NCBI RefSeq assembly: GCF_017916325.1 | Contig: NC_090169.1 | Location: 1,438,501-1,502,500, forward strand | Source: Leishmania martiniquensis | Lineage: Eukaryota > Euglenozoa > Kinetoplastea > Trypanosomatida > Trypanosomatidae | Reading direction: 5' to 3' | Length of the DNA: 64,000 nt | Part shown: one piece after another, positions 53,934-62,419 of the stretch | How the letters are laid out: each line of letters opens with the position of its first letter | Numbering within the stretch: position 1 is the first letter of the stretch | Translations under genes and position numbers: made by a program | The notes under the pieces: generated by a model | What the model saw: the letters and a program-made list of their open reading frames with translations, nothing else | What the model was told of the DNA's origin: nothing | Database searches by the model: none

Positions 53934-54895
53934 CCCCTGCCGAGAGCATCCTTCACCTTATCGATGAGCCACGCGTGCGCGACCCTCATCACAGCAGTTG
54001 CTGTGCGAGAAGAATGGAGGAGGAGAGGTCGCACGGCCGCCCCTCAGTGCGGAGGGGCGCCCGATGCGAATGTAATGATTGACTTTTGTTTCTTTGGAGG
54101 AGCACCCCTATGCCCGCGCATGTGCGCCTTGTCTCTCGCCGGCTGCCAGGCCTCTTCGGCCTTCCGTTTACCGGCTGAGCGTACACGTCGCCGCCCCCGC
54201 CTCATACTGGACCAACATGCCTTCTTGTGGCTTTCGACACACATGCCCGCGTCGTGCACGTGTAGAGGAGTAAGGAGTGCAATATAACTTCGTGAATGAA
54301 ACTGCAGCACTTGTGGTGGCGGTTCGGAGGTGGACGTCGTCGTCGCCGACGGCGTTAGAGCGGCAAGACAGTCACCAGGAGGCGCGCACGTGCCTTTCGA
54401 GCAGGGAGGGGGGTGGGTGGGAATAACCCAATCCTGACGAGTCACGCCTGCGAAGCGAAGAAGTGCGGCTTCGATCCGTTGCGGTGTACAGTAGGCCTGA
54501 CACCAATTGGCGATAGTGCAGAAGGGGGCCTCCCGTCCTTGTCCTCCGCGACTCTCGCCTTGCCACATTTCTGTATTCATTACTTTTGCGCTGCTTCCTT
54601 TCCCTTCCCCTCTCTCTCTATGAGTGAGTGGGCCACTGAGTTCTCATGACCTCGCCATGCGCGTGTCGTCCGCGTGCACGCTGACCTCTTTCGTTTTTTC
54701 TCTCTATTTCATTAAGTGACCGCCGCGCAAGCACGCCTGCTGCGTCGCCTCAAAGCCGAGACCGCCCCTTCACCACTTTCCTCCACCTGTTGCCGCGCGC
54801 GTTGTTCACGGTGGCCTTCCTCACACCGTGTGGTGGTGGCGTCCGTCTGTGCTCCTTGAGAGCTCACAAAGCGTACGCGTGCTCGCATCGAGACA
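53934..54895. other. Spacer upstream of the actin-related protein gene
   Basis: Nothing gene-like. GC-rich mixed sequence to about 54560, then T/C-rich tracts. Confidence 0.6.
54681..54716 (+). promoter_or_regulatory. Candidate trans-splice acceptor of the actin-related protein gene
   Basis: A T-rich tract ends in CATTAAG, with AG at 54715-54716, about 179 nt before ATG 54896. Confidence 0.4.
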
Positions 54896-56167
54896 ATGTC
54901 TGTGGTGGAAGTGGGCACGTTTAGCGTCAGGGCCGGCTACATCGGCGACGCAACTTGTACTCGGTGCATCCCCGCACTGCGCGCCACGGCCGCGCCAGAA
55001 GAGGTGGACCTTTTCTCGCTTCTGTACGCTGCCAGCAAAAGCCTCGACCCTTCGCGGCTGTCATCACCTTTAGCCGTCGCAGACGGGGAAACAGACGGGG
55101 CAGACCGTGCGCCGATGGGCCACGACAGAGGCACTGCTTCAGGGGCCTTGATGCCGCTGTGGAGTCTGCGCCAAGTGGAAAGCTACCCGGAGGCACACAT
55201 GGACTCGCTGCGCCGGCTAAAGCGCGACGTGCTGGAGATGAATGAACAGGATCCGCTCTGCCTCGTCTTGCCTGAGGTGTGGCACGAGCGGGCGGACGTT
55301 ATGGAGGCGTTGTTTCAGCTCATCCTCGAAACCCCCGACCTGACAACGGCTCTCTACTCTATGCGGCCAAGCGTGGGGTGGACATTCGCGTCTGGCGCCG
55401 CCTCGAGCATCGTGCTAGATGTGGGTCACAGCCACACAACTGTTACTGCCGTCCTGGATGGCTACGCACTGCGCCACTCTGTCGACACAATTCCCGTTGG
55501 TGGCGATACAATCACTTCCCAGTACAGCGAGTTGCTTAGTGCACACCGGCCCGCTGTCGAGGCCGCCGCACCAGCTCTGTCGCACCGCACGGCGCGAGAG
55601 ATCTACTGGTGTGATTGGGTGGCGGATGTTAAGCACTGCTTGGCGAACGTGCTCCCGTCTCAGGGTGGCACCGGCGGCGCTGTGTCTGCCTGTGGAAAGG
55701 CATCTGCGTCCTCAGCGGGCAAGGAGTCTGTGAAGCGCTTCGCAACCGACTTGCAGGCACCGGACGGCACACGGGTAAATATCGACGAGCGCGAAGCTGC
55801 ACTTCCTTTTGAAGTTTTTTTCAGCACAGCCGGTGGCGGGAAGCGCAACGTGGCGACGCTGATGGCGACATGCAAGCGGCACATGGATCCGGAGTGGCAG
55901 CTGCACACGGTGCCCCATCTTCTGGCCGGTGCTGGTAGCCTTGTTCCTGGCTTCCAGGACCGCATGCTCGAGGAGCTGCAGGCCCAGGATTCGTCATACT
56001 TCCGCTATGAGCGAGACAGAGCGCTGAATGTGACGCTGACCGCCGATGGGGCGTGGGTGGGGGCGTCCATGGCTGCCTCCAGCTCTTCCTTTGAGCCACT
56101 GTGGGTCACGCGGGGGGAGTGGGCGGAGGAGGGCGCCTCGGTGCTCTACCGGAAGCTCTTCTACTAG
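54896..56167 (+). CDS. Divergent actin-related protein (ARP)
   Basis: 423 residues, slightly longer than actin (375). The actin fold is traceable. The first phosphate loop is VEVGTFSVRAGYIGD (about 4-18), without the canonical DNGSG. The second is VLDVGHSHTTVTAVLDGY (Asp175), followed by the VGGDTITSQY helix. Near the end HLLAGAGSLVPGFQDRMLEEL corresponds to GG-x2-PG-x4-RL, and the C-terminus FEPLWVTRGEWAEEGASVLYRKLFY aligns with actin's W(I/V)-x-K-x-EY-x-E-G-P-x-I-V-x-x-K. A Gly/Ser/Ala-rich insertion lies at about 255-285. These changes suggest weak or altered nucleotide binding, as in nuclear ARPs of chromatin-remodelling complexes; cytoplasmic dynactin-type ARPs are an alternative. The subgroup cannot be fixed by eye. 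Confidence 0.88.
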   Translation: MSVVEVGTFSVRAGYIGDATCTRCIPALRATAAPEEVDLFSLLYAASKSLDPSRLSSPLAVADGETDGADRAPMGHDRGTASGALMPLWSLRQVESYPEAHMDSLRRLKRDVLEMNEQDPLCLVLPEVWHERADVMEALFQLILETPDLTTALYSMRPSVGWTFASGAASSIVLDVGHSHTTVTAVLDGYALRHSVDTIPVGGDTITSQYSELLSAHRPAVEAAAPALSHRTAREIYWCDWVADVKHCLANVLPSQGGTGGAVSACGKASASSAGKESVKRFATDLQAPDGTRVNIDEREAALPFEVFFSTAGGGKRNVATLMATCKRHMDPEWQLHTVPHLLAGAGSLVPGFQDRMLEELQAQDSSYFRYERDRALNVTLTADGAWVGASMAASSSSFEPLWVTRGEWAEEGASVLYRKLFY

Positions 56168-56563
56168 AAGGTGGCGTGCAGCCCGCACCGCGGACTTCTC
56201 CCGCCCCAACTCCTTTTGTCACACTTGTTCTCACCACCCTCTCTTCAGACACTCACAGAGAGCTAAGGTGCCTCCAACGCATTGCCCCGATCGTTGTACG
56301 TCTTTTCGAGGCGCGGCCGTGCCTTCAGAGACAGAAAGACGGCATAGCTGTCTCAGTTGGCTTGGTGCTGGGCAACACAGAGTTTTCTTCTCCCCTGCTT
56401 ATGGCGCTTGTGCACGGCCGTGTGCGTCTCTCCTCCACCTCTTCCTCTTCGCTTTCTAGCACCGATGGCACACAATATTGTATTCGGTCGCAGCCGCATG
56501 ACGTCTCCCGGGGATGCATTGGCGCTGGAATGCTATGCTTGAAGAGTCTGAGCCGCCGCACCG

Positions 56564-56607
56564 CCTCCCTCCCTCCCTCTCTCCCTCCCTCTCTCTCCCT
56601 CTCTCTT
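56564..56607 (+). repeat. (CCCT)n / (CT)n microsatellite
   Basis: A C/T-only repeat made of CCCT and CTCT units, in the spacer after the ARP gene. Confidence 0.9.
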
Positions 56608-57170
56608 TGCACGTTGCCTATTCGTTGCTCTCTTATCGTCCGCTCTCACCGTATGTTCGCAGCGCCGAATAAGCGACCGATGAAGGCCGTCGCTACACTG
56701 CACACGTGGAGCGCCAGGCGAATCTGTCGACGAGACAGCTCTTCAGCAGGGTGAAGCGAAACGGAACGGCCGTTTCACCTTCTGCTCCTCTGCGGTGTTG
56801 CTCATATGGTGTGAGCACCTCCTCCCTCGCTCTTCCCCTAAGGTCGGCCATCCATGACGGTGGTAGCAGTCATTCCCAACCCCGCTGCGTATCGGCTCCG
56901 CCTTCTCCCTTGTACTGCAGCCTCTCTTGCGTCTCGTGCATCGGCTTCGCTCTTCAACCTTCCTACTCCTCCCTGCAGAAAACAGCTCTCGGGCTGCCCG
57001 TGTGTGCAAAGGGTACGCGCACATTCCTCCTACAGCGGTGCGCGGGCGGCGGAGAGAACACCTCTGCCTTCGATACTTTTCTTAACCGCAAGCGGCGGAG
57101 GACTCTGCTCTTCCTTCTTCCCTCCTTCCCCAATACACAGCTGCTCTGTCGACCCGCCGGGGTGGCTGAG

Positions 57171-57194
57171 CCACCTCTCTCCCTTTCTGTGCAG
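57171..57194 (+). promoter_or_regulatory. Trans-splice acceptor deciding the start of the RNase III-like gene
   Basis: The tract ends in TGTGCAG, with AG at 57193-57194. The first in-frame ATG beyond it is 57250, so the ATG at 56854 should not be in the mature mRNA. Confidence 0.45.
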
Positions 57195-57249
57195 CTCCTC
57201 CTGCCTTGCTCGGAGCCGTCAGAAAGACGAAGTTTCAGCAGCTCCCGGG

Positions 57250-58116
57250 ATGTCGCTGAGGCGTGCCGGGGCAGCCTCGGTGATGGAGCGCCGCAGTGAG
57301 TGGATTGCTTCGCTGCGTTCCTCGTTGCCGCAGTTTACGAAGCGGTCCGCCGCACCGCTGGTGCGTGGACATGCCGCTGCTGTTATCGGCCCCGCACCCC
57401 GACGTGCTCTCGACGACGCTGTCAACTCTCTCACTACGACCTCCTCTTTGCTGTTGCCGCCCGAGTGGCGTGAACAGGCAACACAGCAGCTCATCACCAC
57501 CCTGCACGGCATCGTGCCGCCGTCGCAGCTGAAGCAGACAGATTACTTTCTCTGCTCTCTCATCCACCCCTCCTATGTGCAGGCGAGCACGATGCGCTGT
57601 CAGAATGACTCGGTGTGCCGGAGGGCGCGACAAGAGCTTCGTCGCACGGTGTGCATGCCGCTGGAGTTGGCCATGGCCGGATCAAACACCTTGCGTCTGC
57701 TGAGTGAGTTGGCCCACTACGTGGAGCGAGGGGCGGTAGCTGCAGCCGCGTCTGCAAGGACGGGATCCGCCTTTCCGGCCGCACATGTCGGTGGAAAAAG
57801 CGAGGCTCTTGATTCGCCGAGTGGGCCGTCGTCGTTCGCATCTTACTCTCTCAACGCCTCGTGGCCCGAGCTGAACATCGCAGACGCCTCCGCATTCGAG
57901 CGCGCATTCCGGGAGTCTGGCCTCGAACCCTTTGTGCTTTACGATCAGAACTTCTTTGCCGGATCCTCGCCCTCTGCAGGTGGCGATGGCACAGTACCCA
58001 GCGAAGTTTGTTTGGCTGCCTTCACCGCTCTCTGTGGCAGTGTTGAGCTTGTCTCTGGATGGTCCAGCCTGTTGGAATTTGTGGACCGCGTGGCACGCGA
58101 GCAGCGTGGGCGCTAA
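57250..58116 (+). CDS. Protein with an RNase III-like, probably inactive domain
   Basis: 288 residues from ATG 57250. The N-terminus (MSLRRAGAASVMERR) could be a mitochondrial presequence. Residues 97-110 (TDYFLCSLIHPSYV) resemble the RNase III ALTHPSY block. The segment PLELAMAGSNTLRLLSELAHYV at 137-158 resembles the signature helix (E-x-LEFLGDAVL), with the catalytic Asp after Gly replaced by Ser. The rest is Ala/Ser-rich with a helical end. Catalytically dead RNase III folds occur in mitochondrial ribosomes (mL44, mL57 types) and in kinetoplastid RNA-editing complexes, so a structural RNA-binding role in the mitochondrion is plausible. The match is short and judged by eye, so other helical families remain possible. 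Confidence 0.7.
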   Translation: MSLRRAGAASVMERRSEWIASLRSSLPQFTKRSAAPLVRGHAAAVIGPAPRRALDDAVNSLTTTSSLLLPPEWREQATQQLITTLHGIVPPSQLKQTDYFLCSLIHPSYVQASTMRCQNDSVCRRARQELRRTVCMPLELAMAGSNTLRLLSELAHYVERGAVAAAASARTGSAFPAAHVGGKSEALDSPSGPSSFASYSLNASWPELNIADASAFERAFRESGLEPFVLYDQNFFAGSSPSAGGDGTVPSEVCLAAFTALCGSVELVSGWSSLLEFVDRVAREQRGR

Positions 58117-58928
58117 TAGCTTTCTGACGGCCACGAGTCGAAGAGTGCTGGTGGTGATGCACGCATGGTTGCAGCGCCGCATTCTGTGGGCATTTTCTTC
58201 CACTTCTCGCGTGCGTGTTGTGTTCAAGTGGCTCATTAAATCCTCACATCTTCTACGAAGAAAAAAACGAAGGGAATTACCCGCAAAAAAAAAAGTGCGG
58301 CTGCCGCTGTCTCAATCACCTTCGCGGCAGCAGCGGTGTTCACGATTGTGGGTGTGCTTGCAAGGGAAGGGGGCGGTGGAGGCGGCAGCAAGCCTGGGGT
58401 GAAGAAGGGGCAATCGCTACCAGTACACCTGCAGCGACGTGTCGCAGCTGCCCTCGCGTCGCCGTCTCTTCGGCCCCTCTGGGAGGCCGAGGACACGACT
58501 GCTTTGGCAGTTGCCCCCGTGTTTCCTCTTTCCTTGAGCTTCAGCCTTGTCCCCCTTCTCTCAAGTACGGCCGCCCACGCATTGCGACACTCACCTCTTC
58601 GACTCTGACCCGTGCCCCCCACCCCTGTCCCGCAAACACACAGACTCACACACATACACATCCGCCCTCCTCTCCAGCCCCCCGCTCCCTCTGCGCTCTC
58701 GTACGTTGACTACGATTGAGACGCCGAGGCGCAGCCAAAATATGTGTTCTGTCATTTCAGCCTGAACGGCATTTTGTTCACGAGGCAGCGGCTGCGCTAC
58801 GCCAGTGTAGTGCGTCACTCCCTACTGGAAGCGCCGCCTACTCCCTCTCCCACGTTCTGACCGTCTGCATTGGAGGAGGTTGCCCTATACCAGCCTCGTT
58901 TTCTTCTCTTGCGTATCTTAGCCTGTGC

Positions 58929-59019
58929 CCCGCTCTATTCCTCACACTGTTCCTCCCTTCCCCCGCTCTTCTTTTACGTCTTTCCTTTCCTCCGCCTTGG
59001 CTGCTGCGCTTTGGTGGAG
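58929..59019 (+). promoter_or_regulatory. Candidate trans-splice acceptor of the phosphohexomutase gene
   Basis: A long C/T-rich tract is followed by GGTGGAG, with AG at 59018-59019, about 67 nt before ATG 59087. A weaker AG at 58920-58921 precedes the tract. Confidence 0.35.
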
Positions 59020-59048
59020 CTTGAGACGGTGAGGGTTGGTGAATAGAG

Positions 59049-59078
59049 CACACACATACACACACACACACGCACGCA
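59049..59078 (+). repeat. (CA)n microsatellite in the 5' leader
   Basis: An interrupted CA run ending nine bases before the start codon at 59087. It is translated as His/Thr repeats only if the upstream TTG is wrongly taken as the start. Confidence 0.85.
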
Positions 59079-59086
59079 CTCAAAGG

Positions 59087-60868
59087 ATGTCATCTCTCGA
59101 TGAAAAAGTGCAGCAATGGTTGGCGTGGGACCGCGATCCGGCTACACGGGAGGTTATCGAGGCACTGGCAGCCAAGAAGGACACAGCGGAGCTGCACCGC
59201 CGCCTCGGGAGGCGCATGAAGTTTGACACCGCCGGCCTTCGATCTACCATGGGGGCCGGCAACGCTCACATGAATTGTCTCACGGTGTTGCAGACAGCTC
59301 AGGGGTTGGCGGCGTACGTACAGCAGCAGTTCCCCACCGCGGAGCTTTCGCGCGGAGTAGTCATCGGCTATGATGGGCGACATCACAGCCGCCGGTTTGC
59401 CGAAATTGCAGCCACTGTCATACATCAGCAGGGCATCAAGACCTACTTGTTCGGCCAATGCGTCCCCACGCCGTTTGTGCCATATGGCATTGGGGTCCTA
59501 AAAGCTGTGGCCGGTGTCATGGTGACGGCCAGCCACAACCCAAAGGAATACAATGGCTTAAAGGTGTACTGGTCTAACGGGGCCCAGATTGTGGCCCCGC
59601 TCGATGCGTCCATTGCCGCCTGTATCGACGCGAACCTCACCCCTTTGGAGTCCTCGTGGGCCCCCTTCTCGGCGGCAGATCACGTGGACCCGTACGACGT
59701 CGTCTTTGAAGACTACTTCGCGACACTGCGCTCATCCTACGCCCCGGCCGGCGACGCTTCGGCTGTGCGCTTCACCTTTACCGCCATGCATGGGGTAGGG
59801 ACTCGTTTCACGACACACGGTCTTCGACACGTGTTGGGGATACCTGCGTCGCACCTCAGCGTCGTGGCGGAGCAAGCGGAGCCGAACCCGGACTTCCCTA
59901 CCGTCCGCTTCCCCAATCCAGAGGAGGGCCAGGTGGTCCTTGCCTTGGCCTTCACTACCGCAAATGCCCACCGCTCCGCCGTTGTGCTGGCGAACGATCC
60001 GGATGCGGACCGCCTGGCCGTGGCGGAGTGTCTTCCAGATGGAGAGGCGTGGCATGTGTTTACAGGCAACGAGATCGGCGCACTGCTTGGGTGGTGGGCG
60101 ATGGAGCGAGCACGGCGGCAGGGTATTGCTCTCGAGCGCTGTCTCCTGCTATCCACTATTGTGAGCTCGTCCATCCTAAAGACGATGGCGGCTAGGGAGG
60201 GGGCGCAGTACTCGGAGACACTAACGGGCTTTAAGCATATGGGCAACAAGGCGCTGGAGCGCAAGGCGAAGGAGAAACTGCAGACACTTTTCGCGTACGA
60301 GGAAGCGATCGGCTTCATGTGGGGTGAGCGGGTAATGGACAAAGACGGCGTCACGGCTGCGGTTGTTGTCGCTGACCTCGCCTGCTACCTCCGGAAAGAG
60401 AGACAGTGCTCGCTGATGGAGCATCTCCAGAGCCTGTACCGGCAGTACGGCTACCACTTCACGTACAACTCGTACATGGCAACGGATGACCCAGCACGAG
60501 CAGCAGCGCTACTGCAGAACATTCGCACAGCGGCGTCTGGAACATACCCCGCTCGAGTGGCCGACCGGCCAGTAACGCGCGTGGTCGACCTCGGCGCGCA
60601 GGTAGACACAGCCGCCCCTTCTGGACGGCCGATTCTCGGCAAGACGCCCATGATCAGCTTGCATGTCGATGCTGGTATGCGCATCACCATTCGAGGCAGC
60701 GGGACGGAGCCGAAGATCAAGTGGTATGCCGAGCTCGTGACGAAGAACGCAGCGGGGCAGCAGATGCTCAACGCGTTTGTGGCAAAGGCGGTGCAAGAGC
60801 TCGTGCAACCCGACAAATTCGGCCTCGTCTTCCGCAGTGAAGACGTGGAGCTGTTTAGCCACCTTTAG
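59087..60868 (+). CDS. Phosphohexomutase, PGM2/phosphopentomutase type
   Basis: 593 residues, close to the roughly 610 of the PGM2 group and longer than bacterial phosphomannomutases. The alpha-D-phosphohexomutase hallmarks are intact: the phosphoserine loop TASHNPKEYNG (Ser149), the metal loop NDPDADRLAV (Asp304, Asp306, Asp308), the sugar-binding GNEIGALL region and the phosphate-binding loop RGSGTEPKIKWY (from Arg536). It should move a phosphate between C1 and C6 of a hexose, or C1 and C5 of a pentose, via a glucose- or mannose-bisphosphate-type intermediate. Leishmania also has a separate haloacid dehalogenase-type phosphomannomutase, so this enzyme is more likely glucose-1-phosphate or ribose-1-phosphate directed. 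I see no C-terminal peroxisomal SKL-type signal (ends FSHL). ATG 59087 is the first ATG after the splice tract. Confidence 0.95.
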   Translation: MSSLDEKVQQWLAWDRDPATREVIEALAAKKDTAELHRRLGRRMKFDTAGLRSTMGAGNAHMNCLTVLQTAQGLAAYVQQQFPTAELSRGVVIGYDGRHHSRRFAEIAATVIHQQGIKTYLFGQCVPTPFVPYGIGVLKAVAGVMVTASHNPKEYNGLKVYWSNGAQIVAPLDASIAACIDANLTPLESSWAPFSAADHVDPYDVVFEDYFATLRSSYAPAGDASAVRFTFTAMHGVGTRFTTHGLRHVLGIPASHLSVVAEQAEPNPDFPTVRFPNPEEGQVVLALAFTTANAHRSAVVLANDPDADRLAVAECLPDGEAWHVFTGNEIGALLGWWAMERARRQGIALERCLLLSTIVSSSILKTMAAREGAQYSETLTGFKHMGNKALERKAKEKLQTLFAYEEAIGFMWGERVMDKDGVTAAVVVADLACYLRKERQCSLMEHLQSLYRQYGYHFTYNSYMATDDPARAAALLQNIRTAASGTYPARVADRPVTRVVDLGAQVDTAAPSGRPILGKTPMISLHVDAGMRITIRGSGTEPKIKWYAELVTKNAAGQQMLNAFVAKAVQELVQPDKFGLVFRSEDVELFSHL

Positions 60869-62419
60869 CGCTGCCCTCCGTCCTTCGCTTCCTCTTTACA
60901 CCGGCATTTGTTTCCAGTGTCACGAAAGTGTGTGCGTGTGCTCCTCGTACAATTGTCAGGGCGGCCAGCGCATCAGTGTACCTGTCAAGTTGGTGCATAT
61001 CATGGATGGGGTGGGGGGAGGAAAGGCAGTCACGACACCCTTCTGTCTGCCACCCGCTCCCTCACCCCTTTTGTGCCGCTTCTACTCCTCTGTCGTTTGC
61101 CTTTGCCGTGCTCTGCCTTCGAGGTTTATTTTGTTGAACTCGTATCGTGTCGCCAAGACGACGAACCACTGCCCCTTCTCCGCCTCCCCCCGTCTTCTTT
61201 GCCAATGGAGCTCCTTTTACTGTCATCGCTCTTCTCGTATGCTCGCCTCAGATGTGGCATCACTCACTCCATCACCACCGTGGTGCTCAGGCATTTCGTA
61301 TCGTGCCCTGTCCTTCCCCCCTCCCACAGACACACGCACGCACACGCACAGGCACACATAGATACACAGGCAGGCGTGCGGTGCTGCGAGCAAAGCGAAA
61401 GAAAAGAAAAGCAAATGTGAAACACAAAGAGGAAAAGAATGGGTCTTGCGTATTCGACGTTCACTTCGTGCGTGCCCCATTTCGACAGGCGGTAGGAGGC
61501 CCCTTGCAGACTCCTCTCGTATCCCCCGTTATTCGGACGCATCTCGAGATGCCTTTTGAGGTATCGCTCGGTAGTTCGTGAAAAAAAATGAGACCGCGGT
61601 TGCGGATGCACCTGTGCAGCGCCGCTTTTCACCTTTTCCTCCGCTGCACACACTTTTGTTTCTCCACACCCTAACCCCAACTGTCATCTTCTCCAACTCA
61701 CTGTGCGTCTCCACCCTTCTTTTTTTGCGGTTTACCGCTTGATGGGGCGCGACAGACGTACGTGTGGTCTGGTCGCGTCATCGCGCGCGCGGCAGCAGAG
61801 GTGCGACGCACACTCTGCAGCAACGAGGGAGCAAGCAAGCGGCAGGTACTTCTCTACTGACCATCATCATCTGCACCGGCGCCACCTGCGTCCCCACCAC
61901 GTGAGCCTTGCCTGACGTGATTTGTCACCCACACCCACGCCCGCGGAGCGCACAGTTGATAGAGCCGCGTAGGAAAGCCCGCCGGCAAAAGACGCTCATA
62001 TAGGCTGCGCGCTGGAAAAGAAGCGTTGAGGAGAACGAGACACGCTGCCGTACGCTCCCATACACCAGGCGGTGTGGCAGCACTTCTCGTAAAGGCTATC
62101 CAACGCGCCTTCAGCGATTGCTTTCATCGTGAGAGAGTAAACATTTGGTGCGCCGGCGCTGTGTGCTCGTTCGTCCTCCTTTCGGTTTTTCCTCCAGACG
62201 CACTGCATCCGTGCCTCGTCCTCGTCCCACCGCATTCTCTGCAGCTCCCGCCCCCCACCCCACCATATCAATTGGTGCCGCGACGGAGAGTCGGTGGCGG
62301 GTGATTGAGGGCCCCGCTGCGATATTCGTGCAATTACTGAGGTCGGCCGGTACTCTGTGTGCCGCTGGCGACTCTCTCTCTCTCTTTGTTCTTGTGCTCG
62401 TTGTTGTGTCGCGCCCGCT
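60869..62419. other. Spacer upstream of the WD40 gene
   Basis: No supported gene. It is T/C-rich to about 61330, with a CA-rich patch (61327-61365) and A-rich patches around 61385-61445. GC-rich mixed sequence then precedes a T/C tract near 62169. Confidence 0.6.
62169..62197 (+). promoter_or_regulatory. Candidate trans-splice acceptor of the WD40 gene
   Basis: A T/C tract ends in CCTCCAG, with AG at 62196-62197, about 222 nt before ATG 62420. The later CT run at 62370-62386 has no AG before the ATG. Confidence 0.35.

Larger units (their letters stand above)
56168..57249. other. Spacer upstream of the RNase III-like gene
   Basis: It has mixed sequence with a CCCT/CT repeat at 56564-56607. 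The downstream coding frame is open back to 56854, but that extension is Ser/Pro/Leu/Cys-rich and crosses a splice-acceptor-like tract. Confidence 0.6.
58117..59086. other. Spacer upstream of the phosphohexomutase gene
   Basis: Nothing gene-like. It has an A-rich patch at 58256-58295, GC-rich mixed sequence, a strong pyrimidine tract (58929-59000), then a CA run next to the start codon. Confidence 0.6.

Noticed and set aside
61668..61677. CCCTAACCCC, resembling a telomeric repeat unit
   Set aside because: A single unit only; not an array.
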